A stretch of DNA of 64,000 nt, from contig NC_092569.1 in assembly GCF_037975245.1 (NCBI RefSeq), forward strand, positions 6,878,501 to 6,942,500, in the 5' to 3' direction. Under the pieces are notes generated by a model that saw nothing but the letters and a program-made list of their open reading frames with translations, was not told the DNA's origin and searched no databases. A program made the position numbers and the translations under genes. This stretch comes from Apostichopus japonicus (taxonomy: Eukaryota > Echinodermata > Holothuroidea > Aspidochirotida > Stichopodidae). Positions 55,501 to 61,500 of this stretch are shown here, in pieces; positions within the stretch are counted from its first letter, which is position 1, and every line of letters begins with the position of its first letter.

Positions 55501-58500
55501 TATCAATAAAAAGCTTAGCAACTTTTAAGGAGCTACGGGAGTGACATGTTAAAACATTGAAATTATTTTTTAAAAAAAGTTCAATACGTATCTCCGTGTT
55601 ACATATTAAACATTAAACATTTTCGGTTGTGTCGGCAAGAGGTAAACATTAAAGTAACGATGCTGTAGTGTACCGTATTTATATTCGTTGATCAGTCTGG
55701 GATTTATTGGATTACTTCATGTGTACCGTTGTTTTGAAAATATTTTGTGCGACGTTTTGAGCCTAGGTAAAACGATACTTTTGTTGAACGGAAGCCACTT
55801 AGAACCAGGATAAGATATAGTGGGAATGGTTGGTTGTCGCCCGACACCGATGGCCATTATCATCAATATGTCGATATTTCTCTTATTTCGTGTTACTGTT
55901 CCCCACTCCTTCTGCTTGAATTTTTGTTTCAAAAGGTTAGTAAATAGTTATTGTACATTGAATGCTTTTGTCAAAACATGACGTTACTTCAATATATTTC
56001 TTCGCAGCAATTTTGTGTTCAAAGTTGTATCACCTTTGACTTTGTTCAAATCATTAATCCACCTTACACGATTTTTCAACACTTTCTGAATGGCCAGGCC
56101 TATGTACTTTCAATATAACATACCAGCAATGGCCCTTGTGGAAAAAGCAATACACTGCATTTCGAAATATTTAGTTTGGCATCGTGCCAGGAGTGCAAAA
56201 TAGAAACGCTACATATACAGTAGGAAAAGTATCCAAAGTCGCTTATGTTTGTGTTTACGATAACATTTTATTAAAAGGCAACCAATCATAAATTTCGACT
56301 GATAAAACTTCTTTCGTTCCCATGGTGAAGTGAACCTGGGCAAGTTCGAATGTCGATGACCAATTTATGTTCCGTGACTAATGTCAATGGAATTATGTGT
56401 GTAAAAAATCGGGTCTTTCCACGTGTTATATATATATATATAGAAGTTTTACGTAAGCGGAGCGAAATTCGTGGAGGCGCCTTGATTGTGAGGAAGCACT
56501 AATACAACATAAGCCTCAATATTTGTGGAAAAAAAATCGTAAGGGTTTTCTTCTGAAAATATTTTTTAATAGTAGGCCTAACCAAAACCTTGTCATTGCT
56601 TTTGGGGGAAGTCAGATCTTCAAGTTCAAATATTGTTTTTTTTTTTCGTTAAACGGTTATCGTGGTTTTCTTGCGAGGTATATACGGCGTAACTTTCGAT
56701 GAAGGCTAAAAGGTAGGATAGGCCAAGGCCTACCTTGTTCTCATTAATTGTTACCTACATTCAATTTAATGCCCAACGGGAGGAACTCGTATAAATATTA
56801 ACAGACTGGTGCACATTGTAATTGATAAAGTTTCCTTGCTGAAGTTTGCCTGCACTGATTGTATCGATCGTTTGTATTCTAGTAGCGCTGTTTTCTTTGT
56901 TACTCTTATTCTTAACGGCTTAAGTATATGCTTACTCTGTGGTTGAATATTTTGGAAAGGCTTAGAAGACATTACTTGATGTTGAGTTTACCGACTCTTT
57001 TCTGCATCACAGTTTATTCTAACCCATAGAAGCTCTGCTATATAAAGCGGCTGAGAATATGCTACGTTTACAGATTATACGAGATTGTACGTCTTTACGC
57101 GCGTATAATCCCTATTCAGGTGCACTGAAGCGAAGCCTTAAGCCGCGTAGACACGGCGTAGACGCCGCGTAGACACCGCGTAGAAAGTCGCGTACAGAAA
57201 CGTATAACATCGTATAATCGCGTATAATCGCGTAGATAAACGTAGAGTATACGTCTACGCGAGTTATACGTGAGCGGTACTGTAACTTAACACATGACAG
57301 TTGGTGTGACCAATAATATCAAACACACAAAAGACCAGACTGTTGGTGAAATGATTCATGTTAGATAGATACTAACTGTAATTAGGGTCTGGTTCCAGTG
57401 GATTTCTGAGTTTGTAGTACACATAGGGATCCCCAGGGTTCTGCTGACCAAGCGTAGGAGGGTTATAGATAGAGAAAGGTCTGCGGATGTGAAACAAAAG
57501 AATGATAACATCAGTACAAATTTAATTATCCTTAAAGTCATCGTTCTTACTTTCACTTCTGGTAAAACTGAAAAACAACTGTTGAGCAAACAAAGTAATG
57601 AAAACAAAAGATGAATGAGACCTTGAACACTGTAGCAAGAGAAAACACATGTTACTATAGTAACAAACGACAATACAAAAATAAACATGAAATCTGAAGC
57701 ACGCTAATGCAAAGATCTAGTCGAAAACTTGACATGGAAACTGTAAGTATTGCAAATCATATTTTTATGATTTTAAGTCTTTAATGAAGTATCTTTAGCA
57801 CTGTAACGTAAACAATAATAATTAAGAACAACTTTCTAACTAATACCAACACAAACATACGACTGACTAACAATCCAATGAATTTGTGATTGGCTTAACA
57901 GATCAACAACTGAAAACTTTCACATTTGTGGAAGACAGCCAGCAAAAGAGAATTAGCTGTAAGATATTATGGTGCAATTGTTCTAAATGCTAAGAAATCA
58001 TTGATATAAACAATTTAGTACATGACTTCACTATCACTCTATTAAAGGTGGCATATAAACTTGATGCAAGAGTTGCACTTATTATAACTGGGAGGGAGAG
58101 GGGGGAGGTGAGGGAAGGGGGAGAAGGGGTGGTTCTGTTTTTTTTATTGGTTCTCTTTTCTAATTGTAAAGTTCTGTAGGTTTTTTTTAGTACACTTCCT
58201 TTCACAAGTTTTGTTTCTTATCTCCTTCTATGTTATATGTCATACTTATGTTGTGATAGAACAAAAATCAATAAATGAAAAAAATGAAAAACAATACAGA
58301 GGTAATAAATATCACTTACTGATCCAAATTGGAAGGTCTTGACTTCGCATAGGCCTCATCCAGTCCAAGATTGCCAATTTGTTCCTGTACTGGTGGGGGC
58401 CTTTGAGGTTGTTGAGAATTGCCATTGACTGGAATGTTTAAAGGGGGCACAGCAGAGTTGATGGCATATTGGTTAGAAGCACGGCTCTGAGGTTGACCAT

Positions 58501-61500
58501 TGTAGGCTTGATTTAGGAAAGACGGTGTGTAGGCCTGACCTGCTGCAGGTGGCTGGATATTGGGCTGTGGGGTCTTAGAAGATGCAACACTTCTACGTCC
58601 CTGTCAAGAAAGATGGTAAACTGTGTGATCGGTTGCCTCAAACTTGAAAATTAAATCTGACAGTCCCACTAGACCATGGTTTCCCAAACCTGGGGTCGCG
58701 ACCCCAACTGGGGTCGCGAAGCAATTCTTATGGGGTCGCAGGCTTGTTTCAAAATATAAAAAAAAAATCTGAGGGAACCCAAAATTTACCCGAATTTGAA
58801 CGTTCGCAGTCAAAATCCTACAAAATTCACCCTGAAAACTCATATTTAGGGTTTTATTAGCGGCCGTTCTAGCGTTTTTCCTGAGTGAATCTGGCGTTTT
58901 TTACTCAATTGTCGCTGGCCACCCTGCTTCTGTATATTCACTATATTGTTTTCACATACAACTTCAGTACTGTACTACAGGTACATGTGGGCCTGCACAA
59001 CTTCATGATTCCGGAGACACAAACTTGGGGTCGCGCTCGGCTGGCGCTACATGAAATGGGGTCCCCACCTTGAAAAGTTTGGGAACCACTGCACTAGACC
59101 TACTAGACCTACGTCCCGCGGGCCACATGCGGTCCGCCAGTGATTTTTTTGCGGCTTGTGTGATGTCGCAAGAAAACCTTTTTTTTTACACAAAAAACGA
59201 GCTAGCTGCTTAGAATTTATTGGCACTAATGATGCTGTCAGGTAGGCCTATTATCCCCATTAATTATCAACTGCACTGTATTGACATTATATTTTTGTGA
59301 ATACAGATTAAGTAAACACACCTATTGCTTGAAAGTCCTCAGAATCACATGTTTGAAATCAACAGCAGGTCGTTGGTTAGGTGCGGCCCAGTCAAATTTT
59401 CACCCCTTATATCTGGCCCATTCATTCAAAAAGGTTGCCCACCCCTGCACAAGACAAACATTCATCCCATCATATTATATTATATCATTGATAATATATG
59501 TGGAGAAAAACCCGCAAATTGTTCTTGTAAACTCAAGCTGAAAATCACAGGATAGAGGCAGAATAAACTATCAATGGTTGGACATTGTTAAAGATGACAC
59601 ACATCAATAGGCTCATCACAGTTCTGTGTATCTGTATATGGAAGAATACAATGATACATCAAACAGACTTGCTATATGCAATCAAACCAAGCAAAACATT
59701 GTACACTTAAAAGTAAAGGAGATTGGGGAGGAGGGAGGAGGGGGGGGAACAGTCATTTCACAACTTAAAAAAAGAGAGAACTTACACTCCTACTAGGTTC
59801 GGGACCAGCCTGGGATACCAGACGAATGTCTTCTTGACGTTCCCTGTAAGATGAATGGTAAAGAAATTTTAAACTGAGATACTAAATGGCAATCTTACAA
59901 TGAAATCATCTATGCTTTGAAGTATGTATACTTTCATCAATCAATTAAAGTAGCTTGAAAACTACTCAAAATGTAATCCTCACAGTAAAAGTAGAAGGAC
60001 AGATTGGAACTGATAGCTTTCAGATTCCAATAGAAATGAGAAATGAAACAAAGTTGTTTTTTTAGGCACTTCCATTAATTAAAGGGAAAACATTATCTTG
60101 CTACTTCGTTCATTATTTACACATCAAATACTGGAATCTGTACTTCATTATAAAAGTACATGTTATGATATGGGCCAGAATTCATTAAAGAACATGTTAT
60201 TATACGGGCCATAATTCCTTAAAGAACATGTTATTATATGGGCCATAATTCCTTAAAGAACATGTTATTATATGGGCCATAATTCATTAAAGAACATGTT
60301 ATTATATGGGCCATACTTTGTTTAGGCATATGGTGTCTACATGGGCCATACTACATGAAGGAACATGGCATGTGTACTAAGGGCCATACTTCACAGAGCA
60401 AAATGGGACCAATTTTTTCTTTTTATAATCCATTAATCTTTACTCTTCCATTAGAACACAACAAGCTGACTCAAATTTAACACTATATCATTGGTGCATT
60501 GACAACTAATCATCCATAGCTTTTAGAGTTTAAATAAACACAAATGTAAACGGATTTATAATTAGCGTATATCAGCTTACTGTAGCAATAATTCTACCTT
60601 GAATAGATTAAATCTTTTAGTTCCGATTTAAGGGTCACTGACATGCGACACTCAAAACGTCTCTCAACTTTTCCCATCTCTCATGTTAGGGGTCTTATAT
60701 TTACCGGTCAGGCTTTCACTCCTGGCTGGCTGAAGCGCCTTTTGGCAGAAACAGCTATTTACAAGACAATCAGTCAGTCAGTCACCAGCAGTGAAAGGTA
60801 AAGTTCTTATACTTTCTTGATGATACAATTCCCTAGTGAAGGTTTGGATATCTCTTACTTACCGAGAGTGGTAATCTTAACAGGAACATACTGTGACTTA
60901 GTTAGTATGAAGGTTTGAAAGTGAAGAGAGAGGAATGATCAGAAAGTGCAGAAGCTCACCTTTCTTTCTCCCTGTTCAAGAAAGAAAAGACAGAAGGAGT
61001 TGCTAAGAGACTACAGGTGACATCACCAAGGACACAGCACTCAGATTAACCCCTCCTTTTTAACACAAAGTTTGAAAGCAAACCATATCCAATGAACACT
61101 GCCACCAACAGCTATGATCATTGCCAGAAAAATTAAAATCACAGCTAAGGAACACTACTACCAAAATTGTCTCCATTTTCTTTGTCAATACTATCTTTCA
61201 TTTTGATTGGATTGTCTGTTGCTAACTTGAACAGTTTGCATCATGAGCGTGTTCATTTTGTCTTTTTCTGGCGCTAAAGTCTGGGACTACTTTAAGGTCT
61301 GAGATTCAGTTTCGGGGTGCGACAAATAAAGGAATAGTGAAGTGAAACGGACAAACAGGTACTTATAGAAAACTGAGAATGGGTGTAAACAAAGCATGCA
61401 GTGCCGAACAAAATGACAATAATAAATATTTGTTTTAAAAACATTGAAATCAATTTATTGTAAAATGTCATACCGAAAGGTACACAGACTGCTGAGCAAT

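Larger units (their letters stand above)
50341..57376. other. 7-kb intron hosting a SINE and a 3.6-kb transposon
   Basis: Intron between CSPP1 exons 57377 and 50305. Holds small duplications at 50945-51040, 52323-52510 and 52868-53020, a SINE at 51531 and the element at 53678. Otherwise nothing is recognised. Confidence 0.65.
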
